Positions 1-8,182 of a stretch of DNA of 37,170 nucleotides are shown here, piece by piece (position 1 is the stretch's first letter; each line of letters opens with the position of its first letter). The notes beneath the pieces were generated by a model. The model worked only from the letters and a program-made list of their open reading frames with translations, was not told the origin of the DNA and made no database searches. This DNA comes from RUG11783 sp964599695 (GTDB lineage: Bacteria > Bacillota > Clostridia > Oscillospirales > Ruminococcaceae): contig CAZRGP010000026.1 in the NCBI GenBank assembly GCA_964599695.1, positions 1 through 37,170 of the forward strand, in the 5' to 3' direction. The position numbers and the translations under genes were made by a program.

Positions 1-58
1 TCCATGAGTACCTAAATCTTATTGTTCTAATGTCCAGGATTTGGGGTACATATTAGTA

Positions 59-88
59 TTGTCCTGATTTCCGGGTATTGTTTATAAT
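59..88 (+). promoter_or_regulatory. Probable sigma-A promoter for the DUF1893-DUF362 pair
   Basis: TTGTCC at 59-64 and TATAAT at 83-88 are separated by 18 bases, followed by an AGGAGG ribosome-binding site at about 97-102. The perfect -10 and near-consensus -35 are seen directly; transcription from here is inferred. Confidence 0.55.
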
Positions 89-116
89 ACCTTGCAGGAG
101 GGTAATAAGCATTATT

Positions 117-548
117 ATGAAAGACGTTGAGAGAGCAAAAACTCTGCTGAAAGAGGGTAATCACGCGTGTGTCCTGTGCCTGGATGATATGACATTCACC
201 AGCGATGCGAACGGCATCAAACCCTTGAACTGGTGGCTCAGGGACGGGTGCAGGTTTGAAGGCTTCAGCGCTGCGGACAGAGTTGTAGGAAAAGCTGCGG
301 CATTTTTGTACGTTTTGCTTGGTGTGAAGGAAGTGTACGCTGAAGTCCTCAGTGAAACTGCCATTCCCGTACTTGAGCGATACGGGATCGCCTATTCCTT
401 CGGAAAGAAAGTGAAATACATCGTGAACCGCACCGGTGACGACCTCTGCCCTATGGAGAAGATCGCTCTGAAGCATGAGGAACCGGAAGAAGCATATGAC
501 GCGCTCAAGGAAAAGATCGCGGAACTGATGGCAGCAAAGAATAATTGA
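117..548 (+). CDS. DUF1893 domain-containing protein
   Basis: The 143-residue product matches the DUF1893 family, whose Thermotoga representative TM1506 has a cytidine-deaminase-like fold but no settled function. Family-like features are an N-terminal ERAKTLLKEG helix, the CVLCLDD strand, the AADRVVGKAAA segment, and a Y-G-I-x-Y-S-F-G-K-K-V block near residue 90. I chose the ATG at 117 over an in-frame TTG at 78, because the TTG lies upstream of the AGGAGG (97-102) and overlaps the -10 box. It is followed 12 bases later by the DUF362 gene, probably in one transcript. Confidence 0.75.
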   Translation: MKDVERAKTLLKEGNHACVLCLDDMTFTSDANGIKPLNWWLRDGCRFEGFSAADRVVGKAAAFLYVLLGVKEVYAEVLSETAIPVLERYGIAYSFGKKVKYIVNRTGDDLCPMEKIALKHEEPEEAYDALKEKIAELMAAKNN

Positions 549-560
549 AGGAGAAATACA

Positions 561-1544
561 ATGAAAACAGTGACAGACGGAAACAGATATGTCCCTTACA
601 GCGAGAGGACAGGTAATGAGAGCATCGTCTATTTTACGAGGGATCTCTCCCCGGAAGGCCTGATGAAGGTGTATGACAGGGTCAAGGGAGTGATCGGCGG
701 CAAAGTGGCCATCAAGCTTCACACCGGTGAGCCTCACGGCCCGAACATCATTCCTCCTGCATGGGTCAAGGTGTTCATGGAGAATGAACTGCCTGACGCT
801 ACCATCGTGGAGACCAACACCTACTATGACGGCGACCGTTATACGACAGAGCAGCACAGAAAGACACTGGAAGTGAACGGCTGGACCGAGTTCACCACTG
901 TGGATATCACCGATGAAGACGGCACCGTGATGCTTCCGGTTAAAGGCGGAAAATGGTTCACCGAGATGAGCGTCGGAAAGAATCTCCCGAAATATGATTC
1001 CCTTGTTACCCTCACGCACTTCAAGGGACACTCCATGGGAGGCTTTGGCGGCTCCAACAAGAATATCGGCATCGGCTGCGCCGACGGCAGGATCGGAAAA
1101 AAGATGATCCATGCCACCGAGACCGATGAATGGGGCGTCGTGGAAGAGGAACTGATGGAAAAGATTTCCGAATCCACCAAAGCTACCATCGATTTCTTCG
1201 GCAAGAAGGTCGTCTACGTCAACGTGCTTCGCAACATGAGCGTCAGCTGTGACTGCGAAGGCGTTGCTGCTGAGCCGGTCGTGACCCCGAACGTCGGTAT
1301 CCTCGCTTCCGTGGATATCCTTGCTGCAGACCAGGCCAGCGTGGACATGATCGCATCCATGAAGGAAGTGGACAGGCATGCGCTGATCCACAGGATCGAG
1401 AGCCGTCACGGCTATCGTCAGCTTTCCTACATGAAGGAACTGGGCATGGGCAATGACCGCTATGTCCTGATCGATGTGGACAATGACGACAAGCGCATCA
1501 CGGCTGCGGATGCAGTTGAAGGTGTCGTACCTTTCCAGGGTTGA
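561..1544 (+). CDS. DUF362 domain-containing protein
   Basis: The 327-residue protein has the DUF362 layout: an early K-V-A-I-K-L-H-T-G-E segment, a central HFKGHSMGGFGGSNKN loop, GIGCADGRIGK, and a C-terminal half with the Cys pair CDC and DILAADQASVDM. DUF362 proteins are often found with ferredoxin domains and their biochemistry is not settled. No separate 4Fe-4S ferredoxin domain is visible here. A GGAG ribosome-binding site lies about 8 bases before the ATG. It follows DUF1893 by 12 bases and ends just before a terminator, so the two form a short operon. Confidence 0.82.
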   Translation: MKTVTDGNRYVPYSERTGNESIVYFTRDLSPEGLMKVYDRVKGVIGGKVAIKLHTGEPHGPNIIPPAWVKVFMENELPDATIVETNTYYDGDRYTTEQHRKTLEVNGWTEFTTVDITDEDGTVMLPVKGGKWFTEMSVGKNLPKYDSLVTLTHFKGHSMGGFGGSNKNIGIGCADGRIGKKMIHATETDEWGVVEEELMEKISESTKATIDFFGKKVVYVNVLRNMSVSCDCEGVAAEPVVTPNVGILASVDILAADQASVDMIASMKEVDRHALIHRIESRHGYRQLSYMKELGMGNDRYVLIDVDNDDKRITAADAVEGVVPFQG

Positions 1545-1563
1545 TCTGAAACGATAATATTAC

Positions 1564-1599
1564 GGCTGCCAATGTGCATTTGCATGGTGGCAGCCTTTT
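1564..1599 (+). terminator. Rho-independent terminator after the DUF362 gene
   Basis: GGCTGCCA (1564-1571) pairs with TGGCAGCC (1588-1595) and is followed by TTTT. It lies 19 bases after the DUF362 stop codon and immediately before the next gene's start. Confidence 0.7.
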
Positions 1600-1600
1600 C

Positions 1601-2296
1601 ATGAGGATTATGAGCAACAGATTTGATTTTACCATCGATACCAAGCAGGATCTGATCGACGCGGTGGATCGCTTCGGCATTCTCCCGCTGTTCACCAATT
1701 CCATACCCGGCTTCTCCGTGGAGGAACATGTCTCTCCCAGGGCGTGGTTTACGGGCGAAGAGGGAGTGTGGGAGTGGAAGGGACCCGTGATCCGGGAGAG
1801 CGGATGCGCGTACGGAAAGTTCTTTGAGCATAAGGCGGCTTTTGTCAGCCTGGAGTGGTATCCGGATCTTGCCAACTTCCGTAGGGACGGTTATGATTTC
1901 GACGCCAGGTACGATGACGGTCTTGCTTCCTATAAGGAAAAAGAACTGTACGATCTTCTTGCGGAGCATGAACCCATCCTTTCCAAGGGACTGAAAGTCA
2001 GGGGAGGTTACGGGAAGGACGGAAAGAAGGGATTTGACACCCTGATCTCCCGCCTTCAGGCGAACGGATATGCAGTCATCAGTGATTTCGTCTACGAACA
2101 GACGAAGGATGGTAAGGTGTATGGATGGGGAGTCGCGCAGTACTCCACTCCCGAAAAACTGTTCGGGAGCTCGTTCTCGGACAATGTGTACAGGTACGAC
2201 CCCGAAGTATCCCTTGACCGCCTGATGCGCCATATGGCGGAGATCCTTCCGCACGCGACGGAAAAAAGCATCATAAGATTTTTAAGCAAAAAGTAG
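1601..2296 (+). CDS. AlkZ-related protein (winged-helix glycosylase-like fragment)
   Basis: The 231-residue protein opens with NRFDFTIDTKQDLIDAV and continues with FGILPLF and a W-x-W-K-G-P-V-I segment. This resembles the short AlkZ-related proteins common in Clostridia. AlkZ itself is an interstrand-crosslink DNA glycosylase of the HTH_42 family; this protein is about half that length, so DNA-repair activity should not be assumed. The start is uncertain: ATG 1601 and ATG 1610 are both in frame, and the only purine-rich stretch (GAGG, 1603-1606) is too close to the second. A GTG at 1574 is unlikely because it falls inside the terminator hairpin. Confidence 0.6.
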   Translation: MRIMSNRFDFTIDTKQDLIDAVDRFGILPLFTNSIPGFSVEEHVSPRAWFTGEEGVWEWKGPVIRESGCAYGKFFEHKAAFVSLEWYPDLANFRRDGYDFDARYDDGLASYKEKELYDLLAEHEPILSKGLKVRGGYGKDGKKGFDTLISRLQANGYAVISDFVYEQTKDGKVYGWGVAQYSTPEKLFGSSFSDNVYRYDPEVSLDRLMRHMAEILPHATEKSIIRFLSKK

Positions 2297-2306
2297 TGAG
2301 GACCAG

Positions 2307-3035
2307 ATGAGGATCATTTTCATTCGGCACGGTGAGCCGGATTACGACAACAATACACTTACGGAGAAAGGATTCCGGGAGGCTGAGCTTCTCAAGGACC
2401 GCATCGTCAGCTGGAATGTGGATGCCTTCTTCTCATCGCCTATGGAGCGCGCCATGCTGACCGGTGAGCCCGCTCTGAAGGCAATGGGGCGGGAGGCGGA
2501 GATCCTGCCGTGGATGAGAGAGTTTTATTTCGAACTGCACGATCCTCTCACCGGTGAGATGCATGGGCCCTGGGACTTCTATCCGGAGTACTGGACGACC
2601 AGGGAGAAGCTTTATGATATGGAAAACTGGTTTGAGGAACCGGTCTTCCGGGAAGTACCGAGATACAGGGAAGCCGTCATGGCTCTGCGCAAGGGAATGG
2701 ACGAGCTTCTGATGCGATACGGCTTCCGCAGAGAGGGAAGGTTCTATCGCTTTTCTGAGGAACTTCCTTTGAGTGAGGCGGAGAAGACCATCGTCATCTT
2801 CGGGCATCTCGGAGCGAATCTGGAGGCAGTCGGTTATCTGCTGGGCATCTCTCCGCTCGTACTGCAGCAGACGATCTTCCTTCCGACTACCGGGGTCACC
2901 ATCCTCAATGCGGAAATGCGGATCAACCGTGCTGCGATGTTCCGCGCTCAGTGCTTCGGGGATGTGTCGCACCTGATCAGCAGAGGGGAGCCTCTCTCCC
3001 GTATGGGTGGTTTTTCTTCGATCCAGGACAACTAA
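2307..3035 (+). CDS. Histidine phosphatase family protein
   Basis: The 242-residue protein begins with IIFIRHGEPDYD, which carries the RHG phosphohistidine motif of the phosphoglycerate-mutase/acid-phosphatase superfamily. A second conserved His lies in V-I-F-G-H-L-G-A-N, and a catalytic-type Glu in MREFYFELHDP. The natural substrate cannot be predicted within this superfamily. The gene starts 10 bases after the AlkZ-related stop, so the two are probably cotranscribed, and it ends at a bidirectional terminator shared with the convergent feo operon. Confidence 0.82.
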   Translation: MRIIFIRHGEPDYDNNTLTEKGFREAELLKDRIVSWNVDAFFSSPMERAMLTGEPALKAMGREAEILPWMREFYFELHDPLTGEMHGPWDFYPEYWTTREKLYDMENWFEEPVFREVPRYREAVMALRKGMDELLMRYGFRREGRFYRFSEELPLSEAEKTIVIFGHLGANLEAVGYLLGISPLVLQQTIFLPTTGVTILNAEMRINRAAMFRAQCFGDVSHLISRGEPLSRMGGFSSIQDN

Positions 3036-3062
3036 AAAATGGGCCGTACGGCCCATTTTTTT
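3034..3062. terminator. Bidirectional terminator between convergent operons
   Basis: An A-run is followed by ATGGGCCGTACGGCCCAT and a T-run. The stem is perfectly symmetrical, so it can serve both the histidine phosphatase gene (plus) and the feo operon (minus). Confidence 0.85.
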
Positions 3063-3207
3063 AATGTGAGTTCAATTGTCTGCAGGAGGCGTTGCAGGAA
3101 GAGCAGTCGCCGCTGCAGCTTTTGTTTTTTCCGGACAGGATCCGTTTCAGTGCCGCGGCAAGTGCGGCAACGACAAGGATCGCAAGAGCAAAGTCGTAAA
3201 TGCTCAT
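3061..3207 (-). CDS. FeoB-associated Cys-rich membrane protein
   Basis: This is a 48-residue ORF. One N-terminal membrane helix (about residues 5-20, rich in Ala, Leu and Val) is followed by KRILSGKNKSC and a Cys cluster with C31, C35, C38 and C42. That is the layout of the small FeoB-associated Cys-rich proteins found directly after feoB in many Bacillota, which are thought to help iron transfer. Its ATG lies one base after the feoB stop codon, with a GGGGG stretch as ribosome-binding site inside the end of feoB, so translation is probably coupled. Its stop codon touches the terminator. Confidence 0.85.
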   Translation of the reverse strand: MSIYDFALAILVVAALAAALKRILSGKNKSCSGDCSSCNASCRQLNSH

Positions 3208-3208
3208 C

Positions 3209-5557
3209 TCATACCCCCAGCGATAGAAGGAGGAGTCTTGTCAAGAGGGCGGCGATCCAGGCCACGAGACATTGCCAGAATACGACTCCGACAGACCACT
3301 TCGGCCCAAGTTCTCTTCGGATCGAAGAGATGGCTGCGACGCAGGGTGTGTAGAGAAGGGAGAAGACCAGCATGGATGCGGCTGCAACGGGTGTAAGAGC
3401 GGACTGGATCCCGCTTCCGAACAGCACTTCCATGGTGGAGACTACGCTCTCCTTTGCCATGAATCCGCAGATCAGGGATGTCACGATCCTCCAGTCCCCG
3501 AGACCGAGAGGAGCGAGAAGAGGCACGAAATAACTGGAGACGACAGCGAGGATGCTGCTTTGAGGATCTTCAGTCAGCCGCAGACCCATGTCGAAGCTCT
3601 TGAGGAACCAGACGACAACGGTGGCCACGAGAATAACGGAAAATGCACGCTGAATAAAATCCTTCGCTTTTTCCCACAGCAGCTGCAGCACGTTTCTCGG
3701 ACTGGGCATGCGGTAGTTGGGCAGCTCCATGACAAAGGGAGCAGGTTCGCCGCGGAACAGTGTTCCCTTGTAGAGATAAGCGATCAGTATAGCCAGGACG
3801 ATGCCTAAGAGATACAGACCGACCATGATCAGACCGCCTTTTCCGGGGAAGAACGCGTTGACAAAGAAGGCATAGATCGGGAGTTTTGCGGTGCAGCTCA
3901 TAAACGGAGTCAGCAGGATGGTCATTTTTCTGTCCCGCTCGCTGGGGAGGGTCCTCGTGGACATGACAGCGGGAACGGTGCATCCGAATCCCATCAGCAT
4001 CGGGACGATGCTGCGTCCTGAAAGACCGATCTTCCTCAGAACGGCGTCCATGAAGAATGCGATCCTGGCGAGGTAACCGCTGTCTTCTAAAAGGGACAGG
4101 AAGAGGAAAAGGGTAACGATGATAGGGATGAAGCTAAGGACGCTTCCCACACCGGAAAGGATGCCGTCTACGATCAGTCCGTGAAGGACATCGTTGATCC
4201 CCATATTGGTAAAGGCCTGGTCGATGAGGCTGACGACAGCATCGATCCCTCCTTCCAGCAGTTCCTGGAGTTTTGCGCCGATCACGTTGAAGGTGAGCCA
4301 GAAGATCAGCCCCATGATCAGGATGAAGGTGGGGAAGGCAGTGAATTTGCCGGTGAGGATCTTGTCGATCTTTTCGCTGCGCTGACGCTCAAGACTCTCT
4401 CTCGGCTTCCTCACTGTCTCCCTGCAGACGTTCTGGATATATGTGAAGCGCATGTCCGCCATTGCGGCGCTGCGGTCCAGGCCGCGTTCGCGTTCCATCT
4501 GGACGATGATATGTTCCAGAGCATCCGTTTCATTCTGGTCCAGTTTCAGCTGCTGCATGACGAGCGTGTCGCCCTCGATGACCTTGTTTGCAGCAAAACG
4601 GACAGGAAGCCCGGCGCGTTTTGCGTGATCATCGATCAGATGGATGATGGCGTGGATGCAGCGGTGTACGGCGCCTCCGTGATCGTTCTCGTCGCAGAAA
4701 TCCTGCCTTAAAGGACGCTCCTGATAATGCGCGACATGGAGCGCATGGTCCACGAGTTCCTCGACGCCTTCATTTTTTGCGGCGGAGATAGGGACTACAG
4801 GAACGCCCAGCGCAGCTTCCATTGCGTTGATATCGATAATGCCACCGTTGGCGTTGATCTCATCCATCATGTTGAGCGCAACGACCATGGGGATACCCAT
4901 CTCGATGAGCTGCATGGTGAGGTAGAGATTTCGCTCTATGTTGGTCGCGTCTACGATATTGATGATGGCTTTTGGTTTCTCGTCGAGGACAAAGCTTCGG
5001 GAGACGACCTCCTCATTGGTATAAGGCGACATGGAATAGATCCCGGGCAGGTCCGTGATCAATGTGTTGGGATGCCCCTGAATGGCTCCGTCTTTTCTGT
5101 CCACCGTGACGCCGGGAAAGTTTCCCACATGCTGATTAGACCCTGTCAGTCGGTTGAACAGCGTGGTCTTTCCGCTGTTCTGGTTGCCGACGAGCGCGAA
5201 GGTCAGCAGAGTGTCATCGGGCAGGGGATCGCCGCTGCCCTTCGGATGGAACTTTCCTCCCTCACCGAGACCGGGGTGGCTCGTCCGCGGACGCCGCCGG
5301 CTCTCTGTTTCCAGAGCTTCCTCTTCTACCGCGTCAACGGCTTCGATCTCGATCTTAGCTGCGTCTTCCTTGCGGATCGTCAGTTCATATCCGTGAAGTT
5401 TTATCTCCACCGGATCCCCTGTGGGAGCGAATTTAACGATCTCGATCACCGTGTCCGGTATCACTCCCATATCGAGAAAGTGCTGTCTGAGGGCGCCGGA
5501 ACCGCCTACTTTTGAGACTTTCCCACGCTCTCCGATCGTTAGTTCATCAAGTGTCAT
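3209..5557 (-). CDS. feoB: FeoA-FeoB fusion ferrous iron transporter
   Basis: The 782-residue protein is a Fe2+ uptake GTPase with FeoA fused to its N terminus. Residues 1-75 form a FeoA-type SH3-like domain (LTIGERGKVSKV, RQHFLDMGVIPDT). A charged linker of about 40 residues follows. The G domain has the P-loop GNQNSGKT at 124-131, GVTVDRK as switch I, DLPGIYS, NMMD, and a later SAAKNEG segment. The C-terminal half carries the FeoB gate and core membrane domains, including GFGCTVPAVMSTRTL and SVVSTMEVLFG. Separate FeoA and FeoB are more common, but fusions are known. It is the first gene of a two-gene minus-strand operon. Confidence 0.93.
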   Translation of the reverse strand: MTLDELTIGERGKVSKVGGSGALRQHFLDMGVIPDTVIEIVKFAPTGDPVEIKLHGYELTIRKEDAAKIEIEAVDAVEEEALETESRRRPRTSHPGLGEGGKFHPKGSGDPLPDDTLLTFALVGNQNSGKTTLFNRLTGSNQHVGNFPGVTVDRKDGAIQGHPNTLITDLPGIYSMSPYTNEEVVSRSFVLDEKPKAIINIVDATNIERNLYLTMQLIEMGIPMVVALNMMDEINANGGIIDINAMEAALGVPVVPISAAKNEGVEELVDHALHVAHYQERPLRQDFCDENDHGGAVHRCIHAIIHLIDDHAKRAGLPVRFAANKVIEGDTLVMQQLKLDQNETDALEHIIVQMERERGLDRSAAMADMRFTYIQNVCRETVRKPRESLERQRSEKIDKILTGKFTAFPTFILIMGLIFWLTFNVIGAKLQELLEGGIDAVVSLIDQAFTNMGINDVLHGLIVDGILSGVGSVLSFIPIIVTLFLFLSLLEDSGYLARIAFFMDAVLRKIGLSGRSIVPMLMGFGCTVPAVMSTRTLPSERDRKMTILLTPFMSCTAKLPIYAFFVNAFFPGKGGLIMVGLYLLGIVLAILIAYLYKGTLFRGEPAPFVMELPNYRMPSPRNVLQLLWEKAKDFIQRAFSVILVATVVVWFLKSFDMGLRLTEDPQSSILAVVSSYFVPLLAPLGLGDWRIVTSLICGFMAKESVVSTMEVLFGSGIQSALTPVAAASMLVFSLLYTPCVAAISSIRRELGPKWSVGVVFWQCLVAWIAALLTRLLLLSLGV

Positions 5558-5579
5558 TTAATTGTCCTGTTATCGTATC

Positions 5580-5634
5580 ATTTTAAGTGCTTCCCTAAGG
5601 CACTACCGAATCTTAAGTTTACTTTCTAAACGAA
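5580..5634. other. AT-rich leader with small inverted repeats upstream of feoAB
   Basis: Between feoAB and the divergent gene at 5726 there are two short inverted repeats: AGTGC with GCACT around 5587-5605, and ACTTTC with GAAAGT around 5619-5640. They may be regulator sites or leader hairpins. I see no clear Fur box. Confidence 0.25.
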
Positions 5635-5690
5635 GGAAAGTAAAGGATTTGGGGCGGAAAGAAAAAGATCTTTTGCTCAACGGCTTGCTG

Positions 5691-5696
5691 TATAAT
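5691..5696 (+). promoter_or_regulatory. -10 element for the 5726-7536 operon
   Basis: A perfect TATAAT lies 30 bases before the GTG start at 5726. No good -35 hexamer is visible at standard spacing. A GAGGAGAG ribosome-binding site follows at 5714-5721. Confidence 0.45.
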
Positions 5697-5725
5697 GGAG
5701 ATACCAATCTGTCGAGGAGAGACAA

Positions 5726-6076
5726 GTGAACGCGGAGAGAGAAAAGATCTTTTGGGAACTGGTGGATCAGATCATGCGTATGGGGTATCCTGAAAATTTC
5801 GGCATCGAGATCGCCAGGATCCTGCGCACGGAAAAGATGATGACACGGATGATCCAGTATCTCAGGGGAGCCAGACCTACCAGCGCGGAAGAGATCGCCG
5901 ATGAAGCGCTCGCCATCGCTGAGATGAGGGACAGATGGGTGCAGAAGAAGATCGCGGAGTACAATAACAGGAAATACAACGAATTGCTGAATAACGGTCT
6001 TCTGGGAGAAGACGGGGATGCGGAAGCGGTATATGACGCAGATTCCGATACCTGGGTCATTCCTGAGAAACAGTAG
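5726..6076 (+). CDS. Hypothetical protein, helical, 116 residues
   Basis: I do not recognise this gene with certainty. It starts with GTG behind a strong GAGGAGAG site (spacing 4-5). The product is charged and largely helical (VDQIMRMGYPENFGIEIARIL, ADEALAIAEMRDRWVQKKIAE), with an acidic tail ending WVIPEKQ. There is no signal peptide or membrane segment, so it is probably cytosolic. It is the first of three closely spaced genes and is followed after 18 bases by the 124-residue ORF. Confidence 0.65.
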   Translation: MNAEREKIFWELVDQIMRMGYPENFGIEIARILRTEKMMTRMIQYLRGARPTSAEEIADEALAIAEMRDRWVQKKIAEYNNRKYNELLNNGLLGEDGDAEAVYDADSDTWVIPEKQ

Positions 6077-6094
6077 GGGTGAAGAAGAGGAACG

Positions 6095-6469
6095 ATGGAC
6101 AAACGATCATTCGTCATGGGCATGATCACTGCATTCTGTGAGTGTGTGGCAGGAGGATGTAAGAAACTTGCGCTGTCTCCGCCGCTTACACATGAAGATT
6201 TTGACAGTTTTTCGTCTGAAGCGTTCAGGCTTATAGAGAGGCACGGACTGATCCATTATCACGAGAAAAACCTGGATCTTCCGGCTGAGGAACGCTTTGA
6301 GTGGATCCTGATTGCGCGAAGTCAGGATACGATCGGTGAATACCTGAGCGTAAGGGAAAAGGGCTTCAATCCTTCCGTTTCTCTTGAGCCTTTCTGGGGA
6401 GTGTTAAGTTACGACGCGGCAAATTCCGTTCATACCGGATTCGACGCGTATCGGGAATATTTTAGTTGA
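6095..6469 (+). CDS. Hypothetical protein, 124 residues
   Basis: I do not recognise this gene. It is a soluble protein of 124 residues with an early Cys pair (CECVAGGCKK) and a C-terminal half rich in aromatics (EPFWGVLSYDAAN). The ATG is preceded by GAAGAGGA. It lies 18 bases after the previous gene and 35 bases before the DUF3592 gene, so it is probably part of the same transcript. The Cys residues could bind a metal, but the spacing fits no motif I can name. Confidence 0.6.
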   Translation: MDKRSFVMGMITAFCECVAGGCKKLALSPPLTHEDFDSFSSEAFRLIERHGLIHYHEKNLDLPAEERFEWILIARSQDTIGEYLSVREKGFNPSVSLEPFWGVLSYDAANSVHTGFDAYREYFS

Positions 6470-6504
6470 TCAATTTTCGTACAAGAAGAAAAGGAGTAAA
6501 AACT

Positions 6505-7536
6505 GTGGAAAACAAATTAGCGAGAATAATGAGAGCGACGGGACCTCTCCGGTTCCTGCTGCCCCTTGGTATTGCCCTCATCGTGCTGGGCATCATCACA
6601 TCTTCCTTCATGTCCGGAGATGCTGCGGAAACGGTCGGAACGGTGACCGCTTCCGAGCCGTATATCGAAACGGATTCAGAGGGAGATGAGACTACGTATT
6701 ATGAGATCTTCTTCACCTACGAAGTGGATGGAAAGTCCTACGAAAACAGTTTTTCCGGTTACGATGAACCGATAGCGGCGGGTGAGACGATACCTGTGTA
6801 CTATGATTCGCAGAACCCGGGATCTGTTTCCAATATGAAGAATACCAGGCTGGTCGGAATGGGAATGACCGCGGTCGGTGTTCTGGCCATTGCTGTGTCC
6901 GCAGCGTTCACTTTAAAGGCATTCCGCAAGCAGCGCGATCTTGACAGGAAGATCGCCGAGACTTCCGGAGGCGCCGTGCCTGCAGAGGTCGAACCGCTTC
7001 CCAAAGAGCAGCTCACGGAGTACTATGTGTCCTTTGACGGCGTGACGCTCAAGCCCGGTTATATCGTGGAAGACAGGGACCGCAATGTCATTTATCGCGG
7101 AACCATGACGAAAAATGCGCTTGTGGGCAACCGGATCTTTACCTTTACCGACTGCAGAAACGGGCTCTCGGAAGAGCACGAAGTAGGTCACACGGTCACG
7201 TCAAGTTATTCGAATGAATTCTTCTCCACGAGTTCCACTTTCCGCTTTGACGGGAAGGATATCTGGGATGTCCTGCATGAAAAGGGAATAAGGATCTCGA
7301 CAGACCTTCATTCCAAATTCCCGAAAGCGATATATACCGTTTCACTCAACGGGAGATTCCTGGCAACGGTTGAGACCAGCAGTCAGTATGTTCATGAGGA
7401 GGATGAGGAGCAGCACAAGATCAAGGTTCCTTACGGCAGATATTATTATCGCTGCTGGACTGCCAGCGACAGCCTGGATCTCTTGTTCCTGACGGTGTTC
7501 GCGATCTCCGAAACGGAGCAGGCTGTAGTGGAATAG
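6505..7536 (+). CDS. DUF3592 domain-containing membrane protein
   Basis: The product has about 343 residues. A first membrane helix (FLLPLGIALIVLGIITSSF) is followed by an extracytoplasmic DUF3592-type beta domain: GTVTASEPYIE, YYEIFFTYEVDGKSY, PVYYDSQNPG. A second helix follows (VGMGMTAVGVLAIAVSAAF), then a long cytoplasmic region. I chose GTG 6505 because AAGGAG at 6491-6496 sits 8 bases before it. An in-frame TTG at 6466 would place that site inside the gene. It is the last gene of its operon, ending at a large inverted repeat. The function of DUF3592 is unknown. Confidence 0.75.
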   Translation: MENKLARIMRATGPLRFLLPLGIALIVLGIITSSFMSGDAAETVGTVTASEPYIETDSEGDETTYYEIFFTYEVDGKSYENSFSGYDEPIAAGETIPVYYDSQNPGSVSNMKNTRLVGMGMTAVGVLAIAVSAAFTLKAFRKQRDLDRKIAETSGGAVPAEVEPLPKEQLTEYYVSFDGVTLKPGYIVEDRDRNVIYRGTMTKNALVGNRIFTFTDCRNGLSEEHEVGHTVTSSYSNEFFSTSSTFRFDGKDIWDVLHEKGIRISTDLHSKFPKAIYTVSLNGRFLATVETSSQYVHEEDEEQHKIKVPYGRYYYRCWTASDSLDLLFLTVFAISETEQAVVE

Positions 7537-7555
7537 GAAGTCCTCCGCACAGTCA

Positions 7556-7609
7556 GATTACAGATAAGAAAAGAAGACAGCCTGATGGTTGTCTTCTTTC
7601 TTTGTAATC
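7556..7609. terminator. Long bidirectional terminator hairpin
   Basis: AAAGAAGACAGCC (7570-7582) pairs with GGTTGTCTTCTTT (7587-7599) with one G-U pair. Outer arms GATTACA (7556-7562) and TGTAATC (7603-7609) extend the pairing. It separates the convergent DUF3592 and deoxyribosyltransferase-like operons. Confidence 0.75.
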
Positions 7610-7618
7610 TCAGAGTAT

Positions 7619-8182
7619 TCAGTTATCCTCTTCTTCCCAGAGATAAGCGCATTTCTCCCTGGCGAGACGGCAGGCGCTTTCAAAATCTTCCGCCATGGGG
7701 ACAAGTTCAAATATGCCGTCAAACGGCTGCTCCCACGCGTATCCATCCCGGTCACGGGGGATTCCGTCCTCTCCGGTGTACACACCGTATTTCTCAGTAT
7801 CCTTTCGCTTCGAATCCGCGGTATAGAAGCCAAAACACGGTTTCCCGAGGCCGAGATAGTATCCGGTCTCCCAGGCTGTCCCGCTGTCCGGCTGCTGGCT
7901 TCTCCAGTTGTCCAGCTGTGAGATGCACAGATCGCACTGCTCCATGATGCGGATATCGTTGTCAAAAATGGACTGCCAGAACGCAGAGGTTCCCGGCTCG
8001 GCGGAGATCATCTCCACAGGGAGGTATTCCTTATCCGTTGCCGTAGTGCCGACGCACAGGATGCCGTATTTCAGTCCGATCTCTTTCCAGCGTTCAAATG
8101 TGTCACCGTAGTCTTTCAGAAGGCAGGTGTACTGCGCGATCTTTGCGACCGCCAGAAGGTTTCCGTTTTTGTCGCGTATCAT
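7619..8182 (-). CDS. Nucleoside 2-deoxyribosyltransferase-like protein (second copy)
   Basis: The 187-residue protein belongs to the nucleoside deoxyribosyltransferase superfamily. These enzymes cleave or exchange N-glycosidic bonds of (deoxy)nucleosides through a catalytic Glu. Family traits are the MEQCDLCISQLDNW strand and D-S-G-T-A-W-E-T-G-Y-Y-L-G-L-G-K-P, where the Glu is the likely nucleophile. The N terminus (MIRDKNGNLLAVAKIAQYTCLLKDYG) is unusual and lacks the typical Y-L-A-G-P strand. The gene overlaps the preceding one by four bases (ATGA), so it is translationally coupled. Substrate is unknown. Confidence 0.7.
   Translation of the reverse strand: MIRDKNGNLLAVAKIAQYTCLLKDYGDTFERWKEIGLKYGILCVGTTATDKEYLPVEMISAEPGTSAFWQSIFDNDIRIMEQCDLCISQLDNWRSQQPDSGTAWETGYYLGLGKPCFGFYTADSKRKDTEKYGVYTGEDGIPRDRDGYAWEQPFDGIFELVPMAEDFESACRLAREKCAYLWEEEDN

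Noticed and set aside
27..1409. A 460-codon minus-strand open frame opposite DUF1893 and DUF362
   Set aside because: It is a shadow of the real plus-strand genes. It has no ribosome-binding site and no recognisable domain.
1574..1600. GTG 1574 as the start of the AlkZ-related gene
   Set aside because: It lies inside the terminator hairpin and has no ribosome-binding site; downstream ATG codons are better.
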